In this document: one piece after another, positions 48,058-57,054 of the stretch | How the letters are laid out: each line of letters begins with the position of its first letter | Position numbering within the stretch: position 1 is the stretch's first letter | Source: Arthrobacter sp. DNA4 | GTDB taxonomy: Bacteria; Actinomycetota; Actinomycetes; Actinomycetales; Micrococcaceae | Assembly: GCF_024362385.1 (NCBI RefSeq) | Contig: NZ_CP101466.1 | Location: 4,092,001 to 4,156,000 of the forward strand | Reading direction: 5' to 3' | DNA: 64,000 bases | The notes under the pieces: generated by a model | Database searches by the model: none | What the model saw: only the letters and a program-made list of their open reading frames with translations | What the model was told of the DNA's origin: nothing | Program-made: the position numbers and the translations under genes

Positions 48058-48985
48058 GTGCCTGACGTATTTGTTGTGACCGGGGCGGGACCCGTGGGCT
48101 GGACGGTAGCGGAACAATTGGCTGACCGGGGACGGCAGGTGCGCGTCCTGACCCGGTCGGGCAGCGGACCGGACCACCCGCTCATCGAGCGGATCCAGGG
48201 GGACGCGAAGGATCCTGCGGTCCTGGGGGACACTCTTGCCGGCGCCAACGCCGTCTTTCATTGCATCCACGGATCGGCGTACACCGCGGCGGCCTGGCGG
48301 GCAGAGCTGCCTGCCGCCGAGCAGGCAGTGCTCAGCGCCGCGCAGGAGGTGGGCGCCGTCGTCGTCTTCCCTGAAAGCCTCTACTCCTACAGCGAGCCGG
48401 ACCGCGTGATCACCGAGGCCGCCCGCGCCGGGCCACCGGGGGCAAGCGCGGCGTCCGGACGGCACTGCTGCAGGCCCGCGAGGCCTCAGCCACGCCCACG
48501 GTAAGCGTGGTGGTAGCGACTTCTTTGGACCGCGCGTCCGGATGGCGCACGCCGGCGAGCGCATGGTGGCGCCGGTCCTTGCCGGAAGGAACGTCAGCGT
48601 GATGGGAAGCGCCAGCCAGCCGCACTCATTCACCTACGTACCCGACCTGGTAAGCGCCATGATCGCGGCCGCTGACCAACCGTCCGCCTGGAACGCCGTC
48701 TGGCATGCCCCGACGGGGCCGGCGCGCACGCAAAAGGAACTTGCTGCGGCCTTCGCTGCGGCGGCGGGACGGCCCGCCCCGAAGGTGCGCGCCCTTCCCG
48801 GCTGGACACTCCGGGCGGCGGCACTGGTTTCAGCCGGAGCCCGCGAGCTGGCGGAGATGCTGTACCAGTTTGAGCAGCCCTTCATCATGGACTCCGCAGC
48901 TTCCGAGGCAGCGCTTGGAGTCAGCCACACGCCGCTGGAAACGGCTGCTGCCGCCACCGTGGAGTGGTGGCGGCAGCAGCGTTAG
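48058..48985 (+). pseudogene. NAD-dependent epimerase/reductase-like gene, broken by two frameshifts
   Basis: The GTG at 48058 opens a Rossmann protein (VFVVTGAGPVGWTVAEQLADRG) that stops early at 48504. The rest continues in two other frames. A middle piece (RRATGGKRGVRTALLQAREASATPTVSVV) is read in the frame starting near 48423, and the last piece (DFFGPRVRMAHAGERM ... VEWWRQQR) in the frame starting near 48518. Each step fits a 1-base deletion, near 48421-48423 and near 48513-48518. Repaired, the protein would be about 309 residues, a normal length. Either a recent pseudogene or sequence errors in GC-rich DNA. It has a good ribosome site and operators, so it was once a regulated gene. Confidence 0.8.
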
Positions 48986-49004
48986 GCCGGGCGGAACGCG
49001 GGGG

Positions 49005-51206
49005 CTAGCGGGCGGGAACCTCTTCCCGGGGCTCGACGCCGGGCTCCCGGGGCTGCACGGCGTCCCGGCCATCGGTCCGCCCCAGCTTGCTGGGCCACCA
49101 GATCTTCGGCCCGATGTCGTAGGCCAGGGCCGGCACCAGCAGCGAGCGCACCAGCACGGTATCGAGCAGGACACCGAACGCCACGATGAAGGCCAGCTGC
49201 ACCAGGAACATGATGGGGATGACGCCAAGGGCGGCGAACGTTGCGGCCAGCACCACGCCGGCCGAGGTAATGACGCCGCCGGTCACCACCAGGCCGCGCA
49301 GGATGCCGGGCCGGGTGGTGTGCTTGAGCGATTCCTCGCGGACGCGGCTCATCAGGAAGATGTTGTAGTCCACGCCCAGGGCCACCAGGAAGACGAAGCC
49401 GAACAGTGGAACGGTGGCGTCGGCTCCCGGGAAACCGAAGAGGTTGTTGAACACGAAGGCCGAGACTCCCAGTGCGGCCGCGTAGGAGAGCACCACGGAG
49501 AGCACCAGCAGGACCGGGGCCACGATGGAGCGCAGCAGCAGCATCAGGATGAAGAGGATCACCAACAGGACCACCGGGATGATGACCAGCAGGTCGCGCT
49601 GGGCGGTGGTGTTGGTGTCCAGGGCGGTGGCAGTCACGCCACCTACCAGGGCGCCGGGATCAACGGCCTTCACCTCGGTGCGCAGGGCCTTGATGGTCTC
49701 CTCCGCTTCCAGCGAGTCCGCGGCGTTCTTCAGCGTGGCGTTGATGAGGACCTTCCCGTCCCGGACGTCCGGTGCGGTGGGAGCGCCCGGGGCTCCGGTG
49801 ACGGGCACGCTGCCGCGGCCCAGCAGGTAAGCCTCGCCCACGCCGTCGTCGGCTTTCACCTTGTCCAGCACCTCCGCGGCTTTGCCCTGGTCGGCAACCA
49901 CGACGGCGGGGCTGCCGCTGCCGGCGTCGAAGTGGCGCGCCAACGCGTCCTGGCCGTCCACAGCGTTGGACGCGGTGAGGATGACGTCCGTCTGCGGCAC
50001 GCCGTTGGCTTTCAGCTGGAACAGTCCGCCCGCGGCCACGAGGAGCAGGAGGACCGAGGCGACCCAGACGGTCCTGGGTCGCCGCGAAACGAGCGACCCG
50101 GTGGCCCGCCACAGGCCCTTCTGGCCCTCCAGTCCGGTGACCAGTTCGGGTTCACGCTGGTCTGCGGGGAGGAGCTTGGGGCGGAACGGCCAGAACGCGG
50201 CGCGGCCGAGCAGTGCCATCAGGGCGGGCAGCAGGGTCAGTGCGGCGAACAGGGCACAGAGGATGCCTGCGGCGGCCACCGGGCCCAGGGCCTTGTTGGA
50301 GTTCAGGTCGGAGAAGAGCAGGCACAGGAGCGCGATGATTACGGTGGCGCCGGAAGCCAGGATGGGCTCGAAGGACGCCTTCCAGGCGGTCAGGACGGCG
50401 GCCGTGCGGTTGGTGGTGTGGGTAAGGGCCTCGCGGAAGCGGGCCACGAAGAGCAGGGCGTAGTCGGTGGCGGCACCGATCACCAGGATGGAGAGGATGC
50501 CCTGGCTTTGTCCGTTGAGCTGGATCCAGCCCGCCTTCGCCATGCCGAAGACCAGCAGGATGGCCGCACACAGGGCAAACACGGATGTCAGCAGCACCAT
50601 GATGGGCAGCAGCAGGGACCGGTAGACGATCAGGAGGATCACAAACACGGCGGAGAGGGCCACGAGCAGGAGAATGCCGTCAATGCCGCCGAAGGCCGCC
50701 GTCAGGTCTGCCGCGAGGCCTGCCGGACCGGTCACGAAGGTCCGGGCACCGTCCGGCGCCGCCTCTTCCACCGTACTGCGGAGTTCCTTGACGGCGTCCT
50801 TGATTTCGTCCGAGGACCCAATGGGAACCACGAACTGGACGGCCTTGGCGTCCTTGGACGGAATCGGGCCAATGACAGTGCTGCCCAGCTTGAGGTTCTC
50901 CAGGCCGGTCTTCAGGGTGGCCAGCTCCCCGAGCTGCTGGGGCGTGAAGGCCCCGTCCTGCTCGATGACGATGATGCCGGGAACCTCATCGGAGTCGCGG
51001 AACTTCGCCTGCCAGTCCTGCGCCTCCGTGGCTTCGGCGCTGGCGGGCAGGAAGGATGCCTGGTCGTTGGAGGAGACCTCCTCCAGGCGGCCGAAGGTGG
51101 GTCCGCCGACCCCGGCCAGTCCCAGCCACGTCAGCACCAGGACAACGGGTACCAGCCAGCGCAGCCAGAACGGAACGCGTTCCCTGCCAACTTTTGTGCG
51201 TTTCAT
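49005..51206 (-). CDS. MMPL-family (RND-type) transporter
   Basis: 733 residues from the ATG at 51206, with AAGG just upstream. Twelve membrane helices in two halves, each with a large extracytoplasmic loop after the first helix. Marks: LVIGAATDYALLFVARFREAL (about 240-260) and FVFLVALGVDYNIFLMSRVREESL (about 605-628), the Asp-Tyr motifs in helices 4 and 10 that carry protons in MmpL proteins. It exports lipids, drugs or other hydrophobic compounds. It is divergent from a MarR gene with a palindrome between them and is probably under its control. Confidence 0.92.
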   Translation of the reverse strand: MKRTKVGRERVPFWLRWLVPVVLVLTWLGLAGVGGPTFGRLEEVSSNDQASFLPASAEATEAQDWQAKFRDSDEVPGIIVIEQDGAFTPQQLGELATLKTGLENLKLGSTVIGPIPSKDAKAVQFVVPIGSSDEIKDAVKELRSTVEEAAPDGARTFVTGPAGLAADLTAAFGGIDGILLLVALSAVFVILLIVYRSLLLPIMVLLTSVFALCAAILLVFGMAKAGWIQLNGQSQGILSILVIGAATDYALLFVARFREALTHTTNRTAAVLTAWKASFEPILASGATVIIALLCLLFSDLNSNKALGPVAAAGILCALFAALTLLPALMALLGRAAFWPFRPKLLPADQREPELVTGLEGQKGLWRATGSLVSRRPRTVWVASVLLLLVAAGGLFQLKANGVPQTDVILTASNAVDGQDALARHFDAGSGSPAVVVADQGKAAEVLDKVKADDGVGEAYLLGRGSVPVTGAPGAPTAPDVRDGKVLINATLKNAADSLEAEETIKALRTEVKAVDPGALVGGVTATALDTNTTAQRDLLVIIPVVLLVILFILMLLLRSIVAPVLLVLSVVLSYAAALGVSAFVFNNLFGFPGADATVPLFGFVFLVALGVDYNIFLMSRVREESLKHTTRPGILRGLVVTGGVITSAGVVLAATFAALGVIPIMFLVQLAFIVAFGVLLDTVLVRSLLVPALAYDIGPKIWWPSKLGRTDGRDAVQPREPGVEPREEVPAR

Positions 51207-51254
51207 GATGCCTTCCATGGTGAGCGTGGGGAGTAGTATTTGTTCCAGCATAGA

Positions 51255-51275
51255 TTATCTCCATAACAGAGATAA
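51255..51275. promoter_or_regulatory. MarR operator-like palindrome TTATCTC-N7-GAGATAA
   Basis: Perfect 7-base arms and a 7-base spacer, in the 202-base divergent region of the MMPL and MarR genes, 49 bases before the MMPL start. AT-rich, as is typical of MarR sites. Confidence 0.6.
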
Positions 51276-51408
51276 GTGCCAGTCAAGCTTTTTTGGTGAT
51301 TGGCCCCGACTGGCAGCGGCGGCAGCCGTCGATGCCCGCCGCTGGAGTAATATCCGTCAGGACGCCGGCGCAGGAAATGGGCCGGGAGCAAAGACAAGGG
51401 AGGTGGAG

Positions 51409-51909
51409 ATGGCAGAAACAGACGCCCCCCAGCCATCCCCCTTCGAACAGGCGGGCCCGCAGTTCGGCCACCCGCTGCTCCGGATCCTGCAGGAGTTCAC
51501 CATCGAGGCGAACCGGTACGTGGATGCCGCCGGGGACCGCAAGGACATGCACCGTACGGACATGAACGCACTCGCCGTGATCATGCGCCACACCGCCAGG
51601 GGCAACGTGGTCACGCCCGGGCTGCTGCGGAAGGAACTCAACCTGAGCTCCCCCGCCACCACGGCACTGATCGACCGGCTGGACAACTCCGGGCACGTGG
51701 TCAGGGAGCGGCACAGCACGGACCGGCGGCAGGTCCAGCTGAAGATGACCCCCAAGGCCTTCCAGGAGGGCGGCGCCATCTTCGCCCCGCTGGCGCAGCG
51801 CATGGGCAGTGCCATGGCCGGGTTTACTGAAGAGGAACTGGATACCGTCACCCGCTTCATGACGGCGATGATCGATGCCACCGTGGCGGCAAGGACAGAA
51901 TCCGGGTAG
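51409..51909 (+). CDS. MarR-family transcriptional regulator
   Basis: 166 residues from the ATG at 51409, which has GGGAGGTGGAG upstream; the long upstream reading is antisense to the transporter gene. Winged helix: MHRTDMNALAVIMRHTARGNVVTPGLLRKELNLSSPATTALIDRLDNSGHVVRE pattern (about 45-98), wing RERHSTDRRQVQLKMTPKA with the conserved Asp-Arg-Arg. Dimer helices at both ends. It is the expected repressor of the divergent MMPL transporter through the palindrome at 51255-51275. Confidence 0.88.
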   Translation: MAETDAPQPSPFEQAGPQFGHPLLRILQEFTIEANRYVDAAGDRKDMHRTDMNALAVIMRHTARGNVVTPGLLRKELNLSSPATTALIDRLDNSGHVVRERHSTDRRQVQLKMTPKAFQEGGAIFAPLAQRMGSAMAGFTEEELDTVTRFMTAMIDATVAARTESG

Positions 51910-51938
51910 CCTCCGCTCCCAAGGGGTAGCGTTTGGTT

Positions 51939-52757
51939 ATGAGCGACCAGCAGCCTGAAGACGACGTCTACACGCATGGCCACCACGAGTCCGTAGTCCG
52001 CGCCCACGCCGCCAGGACTGCCGAAAATTCGGCCGCGTTCGTCCTCCCCCACCTCACACCGGGATCCACCCTACTCGACGTCGGGTGTGGGCCGGGCACC
52101 ATCACCTGCGACTTCGCAGCCCTGGTCAACCCCGGCAAAGTCACCGGCCTGGACCGTTCGCCGGACATCGTGGCACAGGCCCAGGCCCTCGCCGTCGAGC
52201 GGGAAGTGCCCAACATCGAATTTGTGGCAGGCAACATCTACGACGTGGACTTCGCCGACGAAACGTTCGACGTCGTCCACGCCCACCAGGTGCTCCAGCA
52301 CCTCACAGACCCCGTCGAGGCATTGCGCGAGATGCGCCGCGTCGCCAAACCCGGCGGCATCGTGGCCGTCCGGGACGCAGACTTTCACGGCATGAGCTGG
52401 TACCCGGAGATCCCGGAACTGGACGAGTGGATGGACCTTTACCAGCGGATTGCCCGGCGCAATGGAGCAGAGCCCGACGCCGGGCGGCGGCTGGTCAGCT
52501 GGGCCCAGTCTGCGGGATTCACCGACGTCGCCCCCACCAGCAGCAACTGGCTTTACGCCACGGCGCAGCAGCGCCGCTGGCAGGCACGCGTCTGGGGTGA
52601 GCGGGTGCTCCATTCCGCCTTCGCCGAGCAGGCGCTGGAGTACGGATTCGCCAACGCGGCCGACCTCGCCCGGATCTCAGCGGGCTGGCACCGCTGGGGC
52701 TCCACGGACGACGGCTGGTTCCTGATCCCGAACGGTGAGGTCATCGCGCGGGCCTAG
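51939..52757 (+). CDS. Class I SAM-dependent methyltransferase
   Basis: 272 residues from the ATG at 51939. Motif I is LLDVGCGPGTITCDFA (residues about 47-62), motif II region VTGLDRSPDIVAQAQ, and motif III/post I ETFDVVHAHQVLQHLTDPVEALREMRRVAKPGG. It resembles UbiE/Coq5- or arsenite/SAM-type small-molecule methyltransferases. The C-terminal half is specific to this protein and gives no substrate. It follows the MarR gene by 29 bases and may share its transcript. Confidence 0.85.
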   Translation: MSDQQPEDDVYTHGHHESVVRAHAARTAENSAAFVLPHLTPGSTLLDVGCGPGTITCDFAALVNPGKVTGLDRSPDIVAQAQALAVEREVPNIEFVAGNIYDVDFADETFDVVHAHQVLQHLTDPVEALREMRRVAKPGGIVAVRDADFHGMSWYPEIPELDEWMDLYQRIARRNGAEPDAGRRLVSWAQSAGFTDVAPTSSNWLYATAQQRRWQARVWGERVLHSAFAEQALEYGFANAADLARISAGWHRWGSTDDGWFLIPNGEVIARA

Positions 52758-52835
52758 GTTGCATTGCCCCAGCCCTGGCCCGCCGGCCCCTGCGGCTGAC
52801 GGAAAGACAGGCCTTTGCCCCCGTAAGATTGTGTA

Positions 52836-53459
52836 GTGCAATTTTCCCTGTGGCTGGCCCTTGCGGGTGCCGGCGCCCTGATCAGCTTCACCCCGGGCGC
52901 CGGGGCCATCAACACCATGAGCAACTCGCTGAATGCGGGGTTCCGCCGGTCCATTTGGGGAATTCTGGGCCAGCAGGCGGCGCTGGTCGTGCATGTCCTG
53001 ATTGTCGCCCTCGGCGTTGGCGTGCTGGTGGCCAGCTCTCCCCTTGCCTTCAACGTGATCCGCTACGCGGGCGCGGCCTACCTGGTGTACCTGGGCATCC
53101 GCCAGTTCCTCAGCAAGCCCACGATGGCACAGGAGCAGGCCGCTGCCCTCCGGAACGAACCCGCCTGGTCCATCTTCAGGCGCGGCTTTTGGGTCAACCT
53201 GCTGAACCCGAAGGCCATCGTGTTCTTCCTGGCCTTCACCCCCCAGTTCATCCGGCCGGAACAGCCTTTGTTCACCCAGTACGCGGTGCTGACGGCCACC
53301 ATTGTGGTCATCGATATTTTGGTGATGTGGTTCTTCTTTGCCGCCGCCGCCAGGTCATTCCAGCGCTTCACCAGCACGGAACGGGGCCAGCTGGTCCTCA
53401 GCAGGGTGTTCGGCGCCCTGTTCGTGGGGGTGGGCATCCTGCTGGCCCTGATCCACTGA
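52836..53459 (+). CDS. LysE/RhtB-family amino acid exporter
   Basis: 207 residues from a GTG at 52836. Five to six membrane helices; the family pattern is FTPGAGAINTMSNSLNAGFRRSIWGILGQQ (residues about 19-48), then VIRYAGAAYLVYLGIRQF and FWVNLLNPKAIVFFLAFTPQF. RhtB-group members export homoserine, threonine or other neutral amino acids; the substrate is not fixed by sequence. Single gene, no linked regulator. Confidence 0.88.
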   Translation: MQFSLWLALAGAGALISFTPGAGAINTMSNSLNAGFRRSIWGILGQQAALVVHVLIVALGVGVLVASSPLAFNVIRYAGAAYLVYLGIRQFLSKPTMAQEQAAALRNEPAWSIFRRGFWVNLLNPKAIVFFLAFTPQFIRPEQPLFTQYAVLTATIVVIDILVMWFFFAAAARSFQRFTSTERGQLVLSRVFGALFVGVGILLALIH

Positions 53460-53585
53460 CGGGACTGGTTCGCGACGGCGCTTTACGCCAATGTGCAGGT
53501 ACCCTTTTCAAGCCCAGTAATGCTTCTTTACAAGCCCGTAAATCTTTGTGAACAGGCGGCTAGCCAAAGGTGATGGGAAGCGCGC

Positions 53586-54131
53586 ATGCTTAGTTCCATG
53601 ACCTCAACGTCGAGCGCATACCGCGTCATCACTGTCTGCACGGGTAACATCTGCCGGTCCCCCATGGCCGAGCTCATGCTCCAGGCAGCGCTCGAACGCG
53701 AGGGCCTGGAGGGGCTGGTGGAGGTGGATTCCGCAGGCACCACCGGATACGAGGCCGGCCGGCCCATCGATCCCCGCGCCGCACGCCGCCTCGCCGTGAC
53801 GCAACTGGCATCGGAACGCCACGTGGCCCGGGAGTGGGCGCCGGAGTGGTTCCGCGAGCGCGACCTGATCCTGGCCCTGGACATTGACCACTACGCCTGG
53901 CTCAGCGAAGCCGCACCGGACCAGGAGTCCGTGGACAAGATCCGGATGCTCCGCAGCTTCGATCCCGCCATGGCCGGGAGGGACCGGCTGGAGCAGGGCA
54001 TCGAGGACCCCTGGTACGGCGGGCATGCGGATTTCGACGCCGTCTGGCACCAGATCCACACGGCGCTGCCGGGCCTGGTCCAGCACATCAAGGCAGCGGT
54101 CCTGCAGAACACGCAGCTTCAGCCGCACTAG
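53586..54131 (+). CDS. Low-molecular-weight protein-tyrosine phosphatase
   Basis: 181 residues; the ATG at 53586 follows GGGAAG, and ATG 53598 is an alternative. The P-loop C(X)5R is CTGNICRSP, nucleophile Cys18 and Arg24. The general acid Asp sits in EDPWYGG near residue 138. The family fold covers the whole length. It removes phosphate from Tyr-phosphorylated proteins (or arsenate in related ArsC, but the EDPWYGG motif favours phosphatase). No kinase or capsule gene is adjacent. Confidence 0.92.
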   Translation: MLSSMTSTSSAYRVITVCTGNICRSPMAELMLQAALEREGLEGLVEVDSAGTTGYEAGRPIDPRAARRLAVTQLASERHVAREWAPEWFRERDLILALDIDHYAWLSEAAPDQESVDKIRMLRSFDPAMAGRDRLEQGIEDPWYGGHADFDAVWHQIHTALPGLVQHIKAAVLQNTQLQPH

Positions 54132-54164
54132 CAGCTTCCAGGCGCAATAACGGCGCAGGAAAAC

Positions 54165-54755
54165 ATGGTGCAATCCGGCAGCGCCTGGAGTATTTTGTGC
54201 TGCATGCACGCCGCACCCAGCACCGGCAGGTACACCCGGCTCCTTGGCACCCTTGAGGAAGCAAAACCCCTGGACGCTGCCGTCAGGGCCGCAGAACCGC
54301 TGGCGTCCCGCCTCATGGCGCAGCCCAACATCGCCAGCCTGGTCCGCGGCGACACCACGGGCATTCCGCTGCACACCATCCTTACCGACGCCCCCTTTGG
54401 CGCCTGGTGGTCGGCGGTGTTCCTGGATTTCTTTGATGACCAGGCGTCCCGCCGCTCCGCCCAGCGGCTGGTGGCCCTCGGCGTCATCACCGCCGTTCCC
54501 ACCGCCCTGTCCGGCTGGGCAACCTGGTCCGGCAAGGACCGCGCCCTGAAGCGCGTCGGGATTGTGCACGCCGCCGCCAACGCGGCAGCCACCCTGGTGT
54601 TCGTCGCCTCCTGGCGGGCCCGGTCCCGCGGCAACCACCGGCGGGGTGTGCGGCTGGCGCGGGCGGGGGCCGTCCTGCTGCTGGTGAGCGGGTTCCTGGG
54701 CGGCCACCTCAGCAGCGGCCGTCACGCCTCACGGCAGCGCGTCATTCATGGATGA
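54165..54755 (+). CDS. DUF2231-type membrane protein
   Basis: 196 residues from the ATG at 54165 (AGGA four bases upstream); ATG 54204 is a shorter alternative. Pattern of DUF2231: GIPLHTILTDAPFGAWWSAVFLDFF (about 66-90), followed by helices at about 100-118, 125-148 and 160-180, and a short Gly-Gly-His-Leu end segment (GFLGGHLSSG). Such domains occur alone or before Rieske domains and may bind heme through their His residues; function unproven. Confidence 0.78.
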   Translation: MVQSGSAWSILCCMHAAPSTGRYTRLLGTLEEAKPLDAAVRAAEPLASRLMAQPNIASLVRGDTTGIPLHTILTDAPFGAWWSAVFLDFFDDQASRRSAQRLVALGVITAVPTALSGWATWSGKDRALKRVGIVHAAANAAATLVFVASWRARSRGNHRRGVRLARAGAVLLLVSGFLGGHLSSGRHASRQRVIHG

Positions 54756-54788
54756 AAGCGGCCAACGGAAAACGGTACGCTCTAGTCC

Positions 54789-56909
54789 ATGAGCCCAGCC
54801 CCCGTCATCATCGCCGTCGACGGGCGCTCCGGCGCAGGGAAGACCACCCTCGCCGTCGAACTCGCGGCCCGGCTCCGCGCCCATCACAAGGTGTCCCTTT
54901 TCCACCTTGAGGACATCTACCCGGGGTGGGATGGGCTGGCGGCAGGCGTGGAGCGCTATGTCAGCACGGTCCTCGCGCCGCTGAGCCGTGGCGAGGCCGC
55001 CACCTGGACCAGCTGGGACTGGGAGAACCATTACGACGGCGACGCCCGGGTCACGCTGCCCGCGGAGATCGTCATCGTGGAGGGAGTGGGGGCCGCCGCG
55101 GAGGCTGCCCGGCCCATGCTTGGCGCCGTCATCTGGGCCGAGTCTCCGGACGACGTCCGCCGGACCCGGGCTTTGGGCCGCGACGGTGAAACCTACGAGC
55201 CGTACTGGGACCAGTGGGCCGCGCAGGAAGAAGAGTGGCTGGGCCGGGACGACGTCCCCGCCCACGCAGACCTTCGCGTCCAGAACCTCGCTGACGGGTC
55301 AGCTCCGGCGGACCTCCTGAAGCTCCTCCCCTGCCTGCCGGCCCTGGCGCCTGCCTTGGCCCCGGAACTGTCCGCACGCCGCGGCCTGCGGCTCCATGCC
55401 GAGCGACTTGACGCCCTCCCGGACGCACCGGCACTGTTTCAGTCGCTGTACGGACGGTCGGCCAATGCCGTTTGGCTGGATTCCTCCAACGCTGACACCG
55501 CCCTGGGCGGCACCGGACAGGCCGGCCCTGGAGAAAACAGCGAAGACCCGGCGGCCCGGACTGCTGCGGAGCGCAGCAGGTTCAGCATCATGGCGGACGA
55601 CGCCGGCACCTTCGGACAGTTCGTGACGCACCGTTCGGGGGTGAGCCTGATCAGCACGGGCTCCTCCACTGCCAAGGTCCCCGGCCCCTTCTTCCGTTGG
55701 CTGGACACCGTCTGGGGCCGCCGTGCCGTACGCACCCCGGACGGCTATCCCTGTGATTTCACCCTGGGCTGGCTCGGCTGCCTGGGTTACGAGCTGAAGC
55801 GTGAAACGGGCGGCAGCGACCTGTCCGCGCCCACCCCGGACGCTGCCCTGATCTTCGCCGGTCGGGCCGTGGTCCTGGACCATGCCGAAGGCGCCGCCTG
55901 GCTCCTGGCTCTGGAGGCCCCCGACTCCGTGGAGTGGCTGGCGCAGGCCAGGGCAGCAGTGGAAGCCGCCAACAGCGGGGCACGGCCGCCGGCGGATAGC
56001 CGGGCAGCGCAAGCCGGCGGCAGCACCGGCGTCGCGCCTTCCACAGCCCCGTCCTTCCGCAGCCGGGACACGGGTGCGCGGTACCGGGAGAAGATCACCG
56101 CGGCCCAGCACCAGATCGCCCAGGGAAACACGTATGAGGTTTGCCTGACCACCACGCTCGAAGCCAGGGTGCAGGCAACGTCGGTGGATCCATGGACCAC
56201 CTACCTGGCGCTGCGCCGGAGGAACCCGGCCCCGTTTGCCAGCTACCTCCGGCTGGGAAACCTTGCCGTGGCCAGCACCTCGCCCGAGCGGTTCCTGAAG
56301 ATCGCGTCCGACGGCGGCATGCGCGCCGAACCGATCAAGGGAACCCGGCGCCGTGCTGCTGACGCTCAGGAGGACAAGCGGTTGCGCGAGGACCTGGCCA
56401 CGTCCCTGAAGGACAGGGCCGAGAACATCATGATCGTGGACCTGCTGCGCAACGACCTCAGCCATTTCGCGGAGCCCGGTTCCGTGACGGTCAGCCGGCT
56501 CTGCGCGATCGAGAGCTATGCCACCGTCCACCAGATGGTCAGCACCATTGACGCCCGACTCCTCCCGGGCGCACCGCGGGCCGAGGCAGTCGCTGCGTGC
56601 TTCCCGGCAGGCTCCATGACCGGCGCCCCCAAGATCAGCACCATGGCCATCCTGGACCAGCTGGAGGCAGGGCCGCGCGGGCTGTACTCGGGGGCCATCG
56701 GCTACTTCTCACTCAACGCGGCGGCCGACCTCGCCGTCGCCATCAGGACATTGGTGATCAGCACAGCCGGCGACGGAACGGCTGAACTCTCGCTCGGCGT
56801 CGGCGGTGCCATCACTTCGGATTCCGTTCCGGACGACGAATACGACGAAATCCGGACCAAGGCCTACGGGGTGCTCTCCACCTTGGGCGCCGCTTTCCCC
56901 GAAGACTGA
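54789..56909 (+). CDS. pabB: P-loop kinase-like domain fused to aminodeoxychorismate synthase component I
   Basis: 706 residues, two parts. Residues 1 to about 190 are a P-loop NTPase of the uridine-kinase/nucleoside-kinase kind, with Walker A GRSGAGKTT at 12-20. Residues about 225-706 form a TrpE/PabB protein: a degenerate N-terminal domain, then the chorismate-binding domain with NTYEVCLTTTLEA, the PIKGT motif with Lys517 that marks aminodeoxychorismate synthase rather than anthranilate synthase (PIAGT), and PAGSMTGAPK. It makes 4-amino-4-deoxychorismate for folate. pabC lies 3 kb downstream. The N-terminal fusion is unusual; PabB normally is 450-480 residues. No pabA is in the window. Confidence 0.9.
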   Translation: MSPAPVIIAVDGRSGAGKTTLAVELAARLRAHHKVSLFHLEDIYPGWDGLAAGVERYVSTVLAPLSRGEAATWTSWDWENHYDGDARVTLPAEIVIVEGVGAAAEAARPMLGAVIWAESPDDVRRTRALGRDGETYEPYWDQWAAQEEEWLGRDDVPAHADLRVQNLADGSAPADLLKLLPCLPALAPALAPELSARRGLRLHAERLDALPDAPALFQSLYGRSANAVWLDSSNADTALGGTGQAGPGENSEDPAARTAAERSRFSIMADDAGTFGQFVTHRSGVSLISTGSSTAKVPGPFFRWLDTVWGRRAVRTPDGYPCDFTLGWLGCLGYELKRETGGSDLSAPTPDAALIFAGRAVVLDHAEGAAWLLALEAPDSVEWLAQARAAVEAANSGARPPADSRAAQAGGSTGVAPSTAPSFRSRDTGARYREKITAAQHQIAQGNTYEVCLTTTLEARVQATSVDPWTTYLALRRRNPAPFASYLRLGNLAVASTSPERFLKIASDGGMRAEPIKGTRRRAADAQEDKRLREDLATSLKDRAENIMIVDLLRNDLSHFAEPGSVTVSRLCAIESYATVHQMVSTIDARLLPGAPRAEAVAACFPAGSMTGAPKISTMAILDQLEAGPRGLYSGAIGYFSLNAAADLAVAIRTLVISTAGDGTAELSLGVGGAITSDSVPDDEYDEIRTKAYGVLSTLGAAFPED

Positions 56910-57054
56910 CGCTGAACCCGGGCGGTGGGGCATCCACTCCGCGGACGCCCGTTTAGGAAGACGCCCCCGGGGGTACGCCCCTGACCTAGCTGAACCGCCC
57001 AAGCCAGGCGGCGGACCCATCCCTGGGTGCTTCAACACAAGTTAGGTATGCCGC

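Noticed and set aside
48421..48520. Programmed frameshifting in the epimerase-like gene
   Set aside because: No slippery heptamer or stimulatory structure is evident, and two separate shifts would be needed. Deletion or sequence error is simpler.
48705..51236. 843-residue open frame on the plus strand
   Set aside because: Antisense to the MMPL transporter gene; composition is dominated by Gln, Gly, His and Asp and no domain is visible.
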